Source of the DNA: Treponema sp. | GTDB taxonomy: Bacteria; Spirochaetota; Spirochaetia; Treponematales; Breznakiellaceae | Assembly: GCA_009780545.1 (NCBI GenBank) | Contig: WQZW01000074.1 | Location: 1-6,980 of the forward strand | Length of the DNA stretch: 6,980 bases | Reading direction: 5' to 3' | Shown: positions 1 to 6,038 of the stretch, piece after piece | How positions within the stretch are numbered: position 1 is the stretch's first letter | Layout: each line of letters starts with the position of its first letter | Made by a program: the position numbers and the translations under genes | The notes under the pieces: generated by a model | Databases searched by the model: none | The model's input: the letters and a program-made list of their open reading frames with translations, nothing else | What the model was told of the DNA's origin: nothing

Positions 1-161
1 ACCTTCGCGCGTGCGCGTTTTTCGCCGTCCACGGCTTTTTCGATCTCGCCCGCGATTTCGGCATTGCCGCGCCAGGCGGAGTCGTCGAACCCGGCCACGC
101 CGAACGTCGGATATTTGTCGTAGCCGTGGCTTCTGCCCGCCCTTGGCCCGTTTAACGTCAT
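1..161 (-). CDS. N-terminal fragment of an unidentified protein, cut by the window edge
   Basis: Reading leftwards from an ATG at 161-159 there are 53 open codons up to the window edge. AAGGA lies about 7 nt before the ATG (169-173), and a strong promoter lies just upstream (180-208). The protein begins MTLNGPRAGRSHGYDKYPTF and continues with acidic and alanine-rich sequence. It shows no signal peptide or membrane segment, so a cytoplasmic location is likely. The YDKYP motif followed by V-x-G and a tryptophan faintly resembles the start of some class I mannose-6-phosphate isomerase-like proteins. That is only an impression from a short stretch and should not be taken as an assignment. The promoter and ribosome binding site make the gene itself convincing; its function is unknown here. 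The predicted 5' leader is only about 12 nt. Confidence 0.72.
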   Translation of the reverse strand, partial: MTLNGPRAGRSHGYDKYPTFGVAGFDDSAWRGNAEIAGEIEKAVDGEKRARAK

Positions 162-179
162 ATCATCATCCTTACAAAA

Positions 180-208
180 GGTATAACATGTGGCCTTATT
201 CCTGTCAA
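180..208 (-). promoter_or_regulatory. Sigma70-type promoter for the partial gene at 1-161
   Basis: On the minus strand the -35 is TTGACA (208-203), then a 17-nt spacer, then -10 TATACC (185-180). A TG dinucleotide one base before the -10 makes it an extended -10. Upstream of the -35, at about 209-260, runs of A on the minus strand could act as an UP element or give curved DNA. Predicted transcription start is near 173. Confidence 0.75.
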
Positions 209-364
209 GGGCAAAACACGATATTTTTGAATTTTTTTGCCGTTTTGGTTTTTGAAAAGGTTATCTCTGTAAACCATTCCCTCATGAAGGACGATGTAAC
301 TCTATGCGGTACGGTAGGTTAAGCACAGGGATAGCGAAAAATCCCCTGACAGGGAAAGACGTGA
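209..364. other. AT-rich intergenic stretch with no convincing gene
   Basis: This stretch separates the tcyP hairpin from the promoter of the leftmost gene and is clearly more AT-rich than the rest of the window. On the minus strand it carries several A-tracts (about 220-260). Near 340-356 is a weak 4-bp hairpin (TCCC/GGGA) followed by five T residues, which could help stop tcyP transcripts. A 26-codon minus-strand reading frame starting at 283 has no ribosome binding site and overlaps the -35 box, so it is not called. Confidence 0.5.
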
Positions 365-403
365 GGAGGAAGGACGACCTGTCCTGCAGGCCGTCCTTCC
401 TCC
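365..403 (-). terminator. Long hairpin downstream of tcyP, probable terminator or mRNA 3' end
   Basis: Arms 365-376 and 392-403 are perfect 12-bp complements (GGAGGAAGGACG and its reverse complement). After one A/C mismatch, four more pairs (378-381 with 387-390) close a 5-nt loop. The hairpin begins 28 nt after the tcyP stop. No clean T-run follows directly on the minus strand (TCACGTCTTTCCC). A T5 run occurs about 25 nt further on, after a small second hairpin. It is either an imperfect intrinsic terminator or a 3'-end stabilising structure. Confidence 0.55.
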
Positions 404-431
404 GAATCCAAGCTGCCGGAACTTGGACCGA

Positions 432-1814
432 TTACTCTACCAGTAGGACCTCTTTGTCCTTGGTATTGTAGACGGCCATATCAATTTCCCCGGTCTTCTT
501 GGCGGTTACAAGGCCCGCGACGATGCTGTCGGAAACGTTGACCAGGGTGCGGCCCATGTCGATCAGCGGCTCGATGGAGATCAAAAGGCCGGCGAGGGCC
601 ACCGGGAGGTTCATTGCCGAAAGGACCACCAGGGCGGCCATGGTCGCCCCGCCGCCCACGCCAGCGATGCCGAAGGAGCTTATCGTGACGATCAGGACCA
701 GCGGGATGATGAAGCCGGGGGTGAAGGGATTGATGCCCACGGTCGGGGCTATCATCACGGCCAGCATCGCCGGGTACATGCCGGCGCAGCCGTTCTGCCC
801 GATCGAGGTCCCCAGCGAAGAGGAGATGCCGGCGACTCCCTGGGGAACGCCGAGCTTCTTCACCTGGGTGCTGATCGTCAAAGGCAGGGTCGCCGCCGAG
901 GAGCGGGAGGTGAAGGCGAAGGCAAGGGCGGTGATCGACTTCTTAACGTAGATGAGGGGGCTGCACTTGATCACCAGAAGGATGATCAGGTGCATGGCGA
1001 AGATGATCGCCAGGGCGACGTAGTTGGCAAGGACGAAGGTCCCCAGCTCGGCGATCTGCTCCACGCTCTGCGTGGCCATAAACCGGGTCATCAGGGCGAG
1101 GATTCCGTAGGGAGTCAGCGAGATGACGAAGGAGACGATCTTCATCACCGCTTCCCGGGCCGCGTTCAGCCAGTCGGTCAGGAGGTCCGCCTCCTTGGCG
1201 AACTTCTTCCGGATGGACAGGATCGCCACGCCGAGAAGAATCGAGAACAGCACGACCCCGAGGGTGGAGTTCGGCGCGTTGCCGGAGAAGGCGTTGAACA
1301 CGTTGGTCGGGATGATCTCGATGATCCGTTGGGCGATGGTGGCGCTGTTGATGCTGCCGGAGGTCGTCTCCATGTACGCCATCCGGTTAGCCTCGGCGGT
1401 ACTTTGGGCGATGGAGCTGGAGTCCAGGTTGAACCAGCTGGTGACGAAGACGGTGATGAGGGCCGAGGCCGCGGTGGTGGCCAACAGGACGGCGAGGATG
1501 ATGCTCCCGTACTTGCCCAGGACCTTGGGATCCTTGAGATTGGTGATCGCCGTGGTGATCGACACGAACACCAGCGGGATGACTACCATCTGCAGGAGCC
1601 GGGTATAGCCGGTGCCGATTATATTGTAAAGACTGATCGTACTTGAAGTTACGGGGTTCGACGTGCCGTACAGCAACTGCATCCCGATACCCCAGGCGAT
1701 ACCCAGGACCAGGGCGGTAAGCACCCTCCGCATGAACGAAACGCTGCGCCGGTGCTGGACGAACAGAAGCGCCAGAAGGGCGAGCATAACCACGATGTTG
1801 ATAAGAACCTGCAT
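432..1814 (-). CDS. tcyP: TcyP-type L-cystine transporter, sodium:dicarboxylate symporter family
   Basis: A 460-residue inner-membrane protein of the DAACS (glutamate-transporter-like) family, closest by eye to TcyP/YdjN L-cystine importers. Visible signatures are the early GYTRLLQMVVIPLVF segment (residues 69-83), the serine-rich first re-entrant loop SRSSAATLP (303-311), GQNGCAGMYP (339-348) where glutamate carriers have NMDGT, the glycine-rich second loop GIAGVGGGAT (382-391), and DMGRTLVNVSDS (419-430). Length is normal for TcyP. The start is the ATG at 1814, with GGAGG a few bases upstream; an upstream TTG would add 32 residues of non-family sequence. It lies 137 nt downstream of the selenoprotein gene on the same strand, after attenuator-like hairpins. 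Cystine as substrate is inferred from family resemblance; a related dicarboxylate or amino acid is possible. Cystine import normally requires intracellular disulfide reduction, which fits the redox neighbour. Confidence 0.9.
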   Translation of the reverse strand: MQVLINIVVMLALLALLFVQHRRSVSFMRRVLTALVLGIAWGIGMQLLYGTSNPVTSSTISLYNIIGTGYTRLLQMVVIPLVFVSITTAITNLKDPKVLGKYGSIILAVLLATTAASALITVFVTSWFNLDSSSIAQSTAEANRMAYMETTSGSINSATIAQRIIEIIPTNVFNAFSGNAPNSTLGVVLFSILLGVAILSIRKKFAKEADLLTDWLNAAREAVMKIVSFVISLTPYGILALMTRFMATQSVEQIAELGTFVLANYVALAIIFAMHLIILLVIKCSPLIYVKKSITALAFAFTSRSSAATLPLTISTQVKKLGVPQGVAGISSSLGTSIGQNGCAGMYPAMLAVMIAPTVGINPFTPGFIIPLVLIVTISSFGIAGVGGGATMAALVVLSAMNLPVALAGLLISIEPLIDMGRTLVNVSDSIVAGLVTAKKTGEIDMAVYNTKDKEVLLVE

Positions 1815-1843
1815 TTTTCCTCCATAAAGTAATGAAAATAACG

Positions 1844-1878
1844 GCCGGGTACCGTCGACCAATTCGACGGTACCCGGC
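1844..1878 (-). terminator. 15-bp perfect hairpin before tcyP: terminator or attenuator
   Basis: Arms 1844-1858 (GCCGGGTACCGTCGA) and 1864-1878 are exact reverse complements around a 5-nt loop. On the minus strand the stem is followed by CGTTATTTTCATT, a moderately T-rich tail. It sits between the selenoprotein stop (1952) and the tcyP start (1814). It could end the selenoprotein transcript or decide how much transcription enters tcyP. The right arm can also pair with 1886-1892 (see the neighbouring leader entry). Confidence 0.6.
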
Positions 1879-1925
1879 GGTAAACGTACCGTTAAACATG
1901 CGGGACGCAACCCACGCGTTTAACG
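1864..1925 (-). promoter_or_regulatory. Alternative pairings upstream of the hairpin, attenuator-like leader of tcyP
   Basis: Two more inverted repeats lie on the 5' side of the 1844-1878 hairpin in the minus-strand RNA. First, CGTTAAAC at 1890-1897 pairs with 1918-1925, extended by GCG/CGC across a 2-nt bulge. Second, ACGGTAC at 1867-1873 pairs with GTACCGT at 1886-1892. Segments 1890-1892 and 1867-1873 take part in two alternative pairings each. The order is therefore 1:2, 2:3, 3:4, with 3:4 being the strong hairpin. The 2:3 pairing has only 7 bp, so switching would need a ligand, protein or ribosome effect. No known riboswitch was recognised. Confidence 0.35.
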
Positions 1926-1951
1926 AAGAAACCGGGCGACGAGGTCCGGCC

Positions 1952-2284
1952 TTAGGCCTCGACGAGCATCTTCGCAAGGTCGTCGGTCGAGCGGAGCTCC
2001 CCCTCGCAGACAATTTTGCCGTCCACGACCAATGCGGGGAACAGCTTGATGCCGTATTTGGCGGCATCCTTCATCTCCGCCCGCGTCACCGCTTCCCCCA
2101 GGGAAAGTCGTTCGGTCGCTTCCATGACGTTGGCGTACAGCCTGTCGGTTTCCGCATCGGGAAAACCGACGACGTAGATGCCCTCGTTATCACCGCCCAC
2201 GGCGGTGGCCTGCGGCCCTCAAGCACCGCATTCGCCCGAATCGGCCTTTCCCTTCTTGCCGAGCAGCAGTTCGAGAAATTTCAT
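1952..2284 (-). CDS. Thioredoxin-like small selenoprotein with CxxU motif (in-frame TGA at codon 22)
   Basis: The ATG at 2284 has AGGAGGT 5 nt upstream and opens a 110-residue protein starting MKFLELLLGKKGKADSGE. It continues Cys19-Gly-Ala-TGA22-Gly-Pro-Gln, then stays open to TAA at 1952. From residue 36 it resembles the small Thioredoxin_3 / redox-active disulfide protein 2 family. It has a beta strand IYVVG, a helix RLYANVMEATERL, the cis-proline segment LFPALVVDGKIV (Pro83), and a C-terminal SxxDLxKML helix. At the usual CxxC position after the first strand (about residues 43-46) there is DAET with no cysteine, so the redox pair is presumably Cys19-Sec22 in the N-terminal extension. Cys93 is a further candidate partner. 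A SECIS-like stem follows the TGA. There is no signal peptide, so a cytoplasmic thiol-disulfide or selenol reductase or sensor is likely. It has its own promoter (2359-2387) and lies upstream of tcyP. Alternatives are a nonsense mutation in a CxxC gene or a sequencing error, both less likely. A relation to the selenoprotein thioredoxin SaoT is possible but not shown. Confidence 0.82.
2191..2221 (-). promoter_or_regulatory. Candidate bacterial SECIS element with its UGA codon
   Basis: The UGA is at 2221-2219. After 11 nt comes CACCGCC, then the loop GUG, then GGCGGUG: a perfect 7-bp stem at 2191-2207. The apical loop starts 18 nt after the UGA and its first base is G. Both match the usual description of bacterial SECIS elements, which lie within the coding region just 3' of UGA and are bound by SelB. 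The stem is GC-rich, so some chance pairing in this genome is possible. Confidence 0.68.
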
Positions 2285-2358
2285 GGTACCTCCTCATCGT
2301 GATGTATTGCGATGCCGGCCCGAAGGTCCGATTTTCGGAAGCGACACCGCTAACGTAT

Positions 2359-2387
2359 ATTGTAATATGGGGAGTTGGGGTTGTCAA
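2359..2387 (-). promoter_or_regulatory. Sigma70-type promoter of the selenoprotein gene
   Basis: Minus-strand -35 TTGACA (2387-2382), 17-nt spacer, -10 TACAAT (2364-2359). Predicted start is near 2352, giving a leader of about 68 nt before the ATG at 2284. That leader contains a small 5-bp hairpin (TCCGA/TCGGA, 2327-2339) and the AGGAGGT ribosome binding site. This promoter shows the gene begins upstream of the in-frame TGA. Confidence 0.78.
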
Positions 2388-2449
2388 ATTGTCCGTCAGG
2401 CGGTCCGATCTCCCCGCGGAAGTCGGATCCCTATTTTGTCGGCGGTTCC

Positions 2450-2905
2450 CTAATCGTAATCAAAGAAACCGACCGTTTTTAGCTCCGGATGTTCCGGAAT
2501 AAAATCGGACAAAACGATCATCGGCGAATACGAAATCGGCAAAACCGTTTGCGGTTCGACAATCATCACGCTTTGCGTGGCAAGATCCACGATCGCGGGA
2601 AGCAATCCCAAAAGCAGGCTCCCGATGAACCATCCGTTAAACCGTTGCGCAATGGTTACGGTTCTGATTTCCCCGTCGGTCGCGGTATAGGCCACCGTAT
2701 ACGTCGCGCCCGATCTGACGGCAAACGTGGCCGGCAGGTTTCCGTCGTAAATAAGCGCCCCGTTGGCAAAAACCCTGACCTGCACCGCCGTCGCACCGGA
2801 AGCGGCGACAACCTGCGAGTGCGTCGTGCGGGACATCGTCGCGCAGCCCGCAAGAACCGCCATCGTCGAAAACAAAAGGATTAGTCCGAAAAGTTTTTCC
2901 CTCAT
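2450..2905 (-). CDS. Small predicted lipoprotein with PEGA-like beta region
   Basis: A 151-residue predicted lipoprotein. MREK is followed by a hydrophobic core and a lipobox LAGC with the lipidated cysteine at residue 21, so it should be exported and anchored in a membrane. Residues about 42-86 (VQVRVFANGALIYDGNLPAT onwards) look like a short PEGA-type beta unit. A hydrophobic glycine-containing segment follows (NGWFIGSLLLGLLPAIVDLA, 90-109), then a polar tail ending DYD. Such an NGW(F)-x-G hydrophobic stretch recurs in small spirochaetal lipoproteins in my recollection. The start is the ATG at 2905, preceded by GGAGGTAAGGAT; an upstream GTG at 2944 would add 13 non-signal residues and lies upstream of the -10. 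It appears monocistronic: the selenoprotein downstream has its own promoter, and no clear terminator separates them. The specific function is unknown. Confidence 0.82.
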   Translation of the reverse strand: MREKLFGLILLFSTMAVLAGCATMSRTTHSQVVAASGATAVQVRVFANGALIYDGNLPATFAVRSGATYTVAYTATDGEIRTVTIAQRFNGWFIGSLLLGLLPAIVDLATQSVMIVEPQTVLPISYSPMIVLSDFIPEHPELKTVGFFDYD

Positions 2906-2928
2906 ATCCTTACCTCCCTGGATGCCAA

Positions 2929-2957
2929 AGTGTAAAACGCCCATAGCCTTATGTCAA
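2929..2957 (-). promoter_or_regulatory. Sigma70-type promoter of the lipoprotein gene
   Basis: Minus-strand -35 TTGACA (2957-2952), 17-nt spacer, -10 TACACT (2934-2929). Predicted start is near 2922, giving a leader of about 17 nt that just holds the GGAGG ribosome binding site. It rules out the upstream GTG at 2944 as the translation start. Confidence 0.72.
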
Positions 2958-3019
2958 GCACTCCGCAAAAAAGGGAGCGGCCTCCCGGGAGTCGATTCCC
3001 GAATCTCCTTTGCCCCCTA

Positions 3020-3048
3020 TTGCATTGATTGTCGCATTTTGCTATACC
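3020..3048 (+). promoter_or_regulatory. Likely promoter of the EF-G operon
   Basis: TTGCAT (3020-3025), 17-nt spacer, TATACC (3043-3048), with TG at 3040-3041 making an extended -10. Predicted start is near 3055, leaving a leader of about 67 nt. That leader contains a small 5-bp hairpin (CAGGC 3077-3081 with GCCTG 3086-3090). A separate TTGACA at 3049-3054 has no good -10 at the right distance. This promoter is divergent from that of the lipoprotein. Confidence 0.45.
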
Positions 3049-3121
3049 TTGACATACAAGGGCATATCCTACGGAGCAGGCTGGAGCCTGTGCCCTAACT
3101 TTAGCAGGAGATAATTGCAAA

Positions 3122-5227
3122 ATGGGCAGCGACATCAATCAGACGGGCGTCCGCAGGATGCGGAACATAGGTATCAGCGCGCATATCGATTCGGGCAAGA
3201 CGACGTTGACCGAACGTATTTTGTTCTACAGTAAGAAGATACATGCCATTCATGAAGTGCGGGGCAAGGACGGAGTCGGGGCGACCATGGACAGCATGGA
3301 CCTGGAGCGGGAGCGGGGAATCACGATACAGTCGGCGGCGACCCAGGTTTCCTGGAGGGATTTCACGGTCAATGTCATCGACACGCCGGGACACGTTGAC
3401 TTCCAGATCGAGGTCGAGCGGTCGCTGCGGGTGCTGGACGGGGCGATTCTCGTCCTCTGCTCGGTAGGCGGGGTGCAGTCGCAGTCCATCACGGTAAACC
3501 GGCAGCTCAACCGCTACGGCGTTCCCCGGATCGCCTTCGTCAACAAGTGCGACCGCACCGGGGCGAATCCCTACAAGGTCGCCGACCAGCTTCGGGAGAA
3601 GCTCGGCCTGAATTCGGTGATGATCCAGCTTCCCGTCGGCCTTGAGGACAAGCTGGAGGGCGTGGTCGACCTGGTTTCGATGAAGGCGGTGTACTACGAC
3701 GGCGACCAGGGCGAAACCGTCCGTCTCGCCGAGATTCCCGCCGGAATGAAGGCCGATGCCGAGAAGCGGCGCGAGGCCATGTTGGACGCGATCTCCATGT
3801 TCGACGACGAGCTTGCCGGCCTGTATCTGGAAGGCAAGGATATCCCGGACGACCTGGTCCGCAAGGCGATTCGGGCCGGAACCCTTTCCCTCAAACTGGT
3901 CCCGGTGATGCTCGGTTCGGCCTACAAGTTCAAGGGCATACAGAGCCTGCTGGACGGGGTGGGCCATTATCTGCCGGAACCGGAGGAAGTTCCCAACTAC
4001 GCCCTCGACCTGGACAAGGCGGAGGAACGGGTCGAGCTTGCCTCCGAGGACCGCAAACCCACCGTGGCCCTGGGCTTCAAGCTGGAGGACGGGCAGTACG
4101 GGCAGCTTACCTACGTCCGCATCTACCAGGGCATGCTCAAGAAGGGCGACGAGCTGATGAACACCCGTTCCCGCAAGAAATTCAAGATCGGCCGGCTGGT
4201 GCGGATGCATGCCGACAGTATGGAAGACATTACCGAGGGCGGAGCCGGCGACATCGTGGCCCTGTTCGGCGTGGATTGCGCATCCGGCGATACCTTCTGC
4301 GGCGGCGGCCTGAACTATGCGATGACCTCGATGTACGTCCCCGAACCTGTCATCTCCCTGGCCGTTACCCCCAAGGACAAAAAAAGCTCCGACCAGATGG
4401 CCAAGGCCCTGAACCGCTTTACTAAGGAAGATCCGACCTTCCGCACGATGGTGGACCCGGAATCCAACGAGACGATCATCAAGGGAATGGGCGAGCTTCA
4501 CCTGGAAGTGTACATCGAGCGGATGAGGCGGGAATACAAGTGCGAGGTCGAAACCGGGGAACCGCAGGTGGCCTACCGGGAGGCGATCACGACCAAGGCG
4601 GAGTTCAACTACACCCACAAGAAGCAGACCGGCGGTTCCGGCCAGTACGCAAAGGTCGCCGGCCACATCGAGCCCTTTGCCGAGGGCGATTACGAGTTCG
4701 TCAACATGGTCAAGGGCGGCTCGATTCCCACCGAGTTTATCCCCAGTTGCGACAAGGGCTTTAAGGAAGCGGTGCGGAAGGGCAGCCTGATCGGGTTTCC
4801 CATCGTCAACATCCGCTGTCTGGTCGACGACGGCCAGTCCCATGCGGTGGACTCCTCGGACATTGCCTTCCAGCTCGCCGCCATCGGCGCTTTCCGGGAA
4901 GCCTACTCCAAGGCCAAACCCTGCATCCTCGAGCCGATCATGAAGGTGGCGGTCGAAGGCCCGAGCGAATTCCAGGGCAACATCTTCGGCTCGATCAACC
5001 AGAGACGGGGAATCATCATCGCCTCGACCGAGGACGGCACGTTCTCCAGGGTCGAGGCCGAAGTCCCGCTGAGCGAGATGTTCGGCTATTCCACGCAGCT
5101 CCGGTCGATCACCCAGGGCAAGGCGGAATTCACGATGGAATTCGAGAAATACGGCAAGGTTCCCCAGGGCGTTTCCGAGACCCTGATCAAGGAATACGAG
5201 GAAAGGCGCAGGCGGGAGCAGAAGTAA
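3122..5227 (+). CDS. fusA: Translation elongation factor G, spirochaetal / mitochondrial EFG1 type
   Basis: A 701-residue translational GTPase of normal EF-G length that should drive ribosomal translocation with GTP hydrolysis. G motifs are AHIDSGKT (20-27), RGIT (65-68), DTPGH (87-91) and NKCD (141-144). Downstream come the EF-G domain II segment ([12 protein letters not shown]), [10 protein letters not shown] in domain III, the domain IV stretch [14 protein letters not shown], and the C-terminal [22 protein letters not shown]. Serine in AHIDSGKT (most bacterial EF-Gs have alanine) and the overall sequence match mitochondrial EFG1 and the spirochaetal EF-G group. Spirochaetes typically carry two EF-Gs, one for translocation and one for ribosome recycling; the EFG1-like type is the translocase by family knowledge. 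The ATG at 3122 has AGGAG 11 nt upstream, a rather long spacing. The internal Met13 has a weaker ribosome binding site. The P-loop gene follows after 33 nt, suggesting co-transcription. Confidence 0.96.
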   Translation: MGSDINQTGVRRMRNIGISAHIDSGKTTLTERILFYSKKIHAIHEVRGKDGVGATMDSMDLERERGITIQSAATQVSWRDFTVNVIDTPGHVDFQIEVERSLRVLDGAILVLCSVGGVQSQSITVNRQLNRYGVPRIAFVNKCDRTGANPYKVADQLREKLGLNSVMIQLPVGLEDKLEGVVDLVSMKAVYYDGDQGETVRLAEIPAGMKADAEKRREAMLDAISMFDDELAGLYLEGKDIPDDLVRKAIRAGTLSLKLVPVMLGSAYKFKGIQSLLDGVGHYLPEPEEVPNYALDLDKAEERVELASEDRKPTVALGFKLEDGQYGQLTYVRIYQGMLKKGDELMNTRSRKKFKIGRLVRMHADSMEDITEGGAGDIVALFGVDCASGDTFCGGGLNYAMTSMYVPEPVISLAVTPKDKKSSDQMAKALNRFTKEDPTFRTMVDPESNETIIKGMGELHLEVYIERMRREYKCEVETGEPQVAYREAITTKAEFNYTHKKQTGGSGQYAKVAGHIEPFAEGDYEFVNMVKGGSIPTEFIPSCDKGFKEAVRKGSLIGFPIVNIRCLVDDGQSHAVDSSDIAFQLAAIGAFREAYSKAKPCILEPIMKVAVEGPSEFQGNIFGSINQRRGIIIASTEDGTFSRVEAEVPLSEMFGYSTQLRSITQGKAEFTMEFEKYGKVPQGVSETLIKEYEERRRREQK

Positions 5228-5260
5228 CCCGCGACACTCAAGCACAAGGGGGATTTGAAG

Positions 5261-5959
5261 ATGGTGATAGAGGAATTGATACGGCGTAGTCCGATGCGTC
5301 TTTTCGAGGAAGCGATCGGAGGCGAACTGGGGAAAGGCGAACTGGGGTTTCTTGCCTCGCCCCGGGGAGTCGGCAAGACGGCGGTCCTGGTGCAGATTGG
5401 CCTGGACCGGCTTTTGCAGGGGAAAAAGGTGCTCCACGTTTCTTTTGCCCAAAGGGCGAACGCATCCTCGACCTTTACATGGTACGAGGACATCCTTGCC
5501 GAATTCGTCTCCGGCAAACAGCTTGAGGGCGAGGCCGACCTGCGGGAACTGATGTCCAGAAACCGCATCCTGATGAACCTGAGCCAGGACGCAATGGGCG
5601 TGGACCGGATCCTGCGGAGCCTTAAGGCGATGATCTGCGAGGGGGGCTTCGCCGCCGACACGCTTATCGTTGACGGTTTCGATTTTTCCCGGGAGACGGC
5701 CGGCTACCTCGCCGGGATCAAGGGCTTCGCCGCCGAGGCCGGCCTTTCGGTTTGGCACAGCTGCACCGCAGGCGGCGAGGGCTCTGGCTTCGATGCCGGG
5801 GGGATTCCCCTGGTGTTGGGAGAAGCGGCCGGACTCCCGGAAGTGGTCGTTCTTCTTGAACCCAAGGCCGAGCATGTGGAGCTTTCCGTCTCCAGGGGCC
5901 GCGCCGCCAAGGCCGGTACCGCAAAGCTTGACCCGAAAACGCTGCTGTTGCTGGGTTGA
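5261..5959 (+). CDS. Uncharacterised RecA-like P-loop ATPase between EF-G and LysRS
   Basis: A 232-residue protein of unrecognised family. A RecA/KaiC/DnaB-like nucleotide-binding core is visible. GELGFLASPRGVGKTAVLVQ holds the Walker A (SPRGVGKT, 33-40, with serine where glycine or alanine is usual). This is followed by a helix and strand GKKVLHVSF (54-62), as in RadA/DnaB-type proteins. Walker B is TLIVDGFDF (134-142). The C-terminal part (about 160-232) has alternating hydrophobic strands and ends KTLLLLG. There is no signal peptide or clear membrane segment, so it is cytoplasmic. The ATG at 5261 sits 8 nt after a G-rich AAGGGGG ribosome binding site; an in-frame TTG at 5255 is the alternative start. 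It lies 33 nt downstream of the EF-G stop and is probably in that operon. ATP binding is well supported. Substrate and role are unknown; its place between two translation genes makes a translation-linked role possible but unproven. Confidence 0.85.
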   Translation: MVIEELIRRSPMRLFEEAIGGELGKGELGFLASPRGVGKTAVLVQIGLDRLLQGKKVLHVSFAQRANASSTFTWYEDILAEFVSGKQLEGEADLRELMSRNRILMNLSQDAMGVDRILRSLKAMICEGGFAADTLIVDGFDFSRETAGYLAGIKGFAAEAGLSVWHSCTAGGEGSGFDAGGIPLVLGEAAGLPEVVVLLEPKAEHVELSVSRGRAAKAGTAKLDPKTLLLLG

Positions 5960-5983
5960 CGCAGGAGCCCGAAGGTAAAAGCG

Positions 5984-6034
5984 TGGAGCTTTGCGTGGCA
6001 AAGCTCCAATTCCATTCTCCGCAGGAGAATGGAA
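5984..6034. repeat. Two tandem perfect hairpins before lysS
   Basis: Hairpin 1: TGGAGCTTTG (5984-5993) pairs exactly with 5999-6008 around a 5-nt loop. Hairpin 2: TTCCATTCTCC (6010-6020, 11 bp) pairs exactly with 6024-6034 around GCA. They are separated by a single base. Hairpin 1 has no T-run after it on the plus strand; on the minus strand CGCTTTTACC follows. AAAGC (5978-5982) can instead pair with GCTTT (5988-5992), competing with hairpin 1. Possible roles are a terminator or 3' stabiliser for the upstream operon, a regulatory leader, or an intergenic repeat family. Confidence 0.6.
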
Positions 6035-6038
6035 CGTC

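Noticed and set aside
206..283. 26-codon minus-strand frame (starts MREWFTEITF) as a leader peptide
   Set aside because: It has no ribosome binding site, its stop overlaps the -35 box of the next promoter, and the lysine richness simply reflects the A-tracts.
990..1646. 218-codon plus-strand frame rich in G, D, H and R
   Set aside because: It is a shadow of tcyP, whose membrane-transporter sequence is unmistakable on the minus strand; composition is biased and it has no ribosome binding site.
1815..1910. 32-residue N-terminal extension of tcyP from a TTG at 1910
   Set aside because: It runs through the 15-bp hairpin, gives non-family sequence, and the ATG at 1814 has a strong GGAGG and matches the usual TcyP start.
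1952..2200. Independent 82-residue protein starting at GTG 2200
   Set aside because: No ribosome binding site precedes it, and the promoter, AGGAGGT and ATG all lie upstream in the same frame. Reading through the TGA as Sec explains the data better.
2219..2221. TGA as a plain nonsense mutation (pseudogene)
   Set aside because: The TGA falls exactly at the second position of a CxxC-like motif and is followed by a SECIS-like stem, while the rest of the gene is intact. Not excluded without knowing whether the genome has Sec machinery.
3122..5227. EF-G as a TetM-like ribosome protection or RF3-type protein
   Set aside because: Length, AHIDSGKT, the domain [13 protein letters not shown] stretch and the C-terminal sequence match EFG1-type elongation factors throughout.
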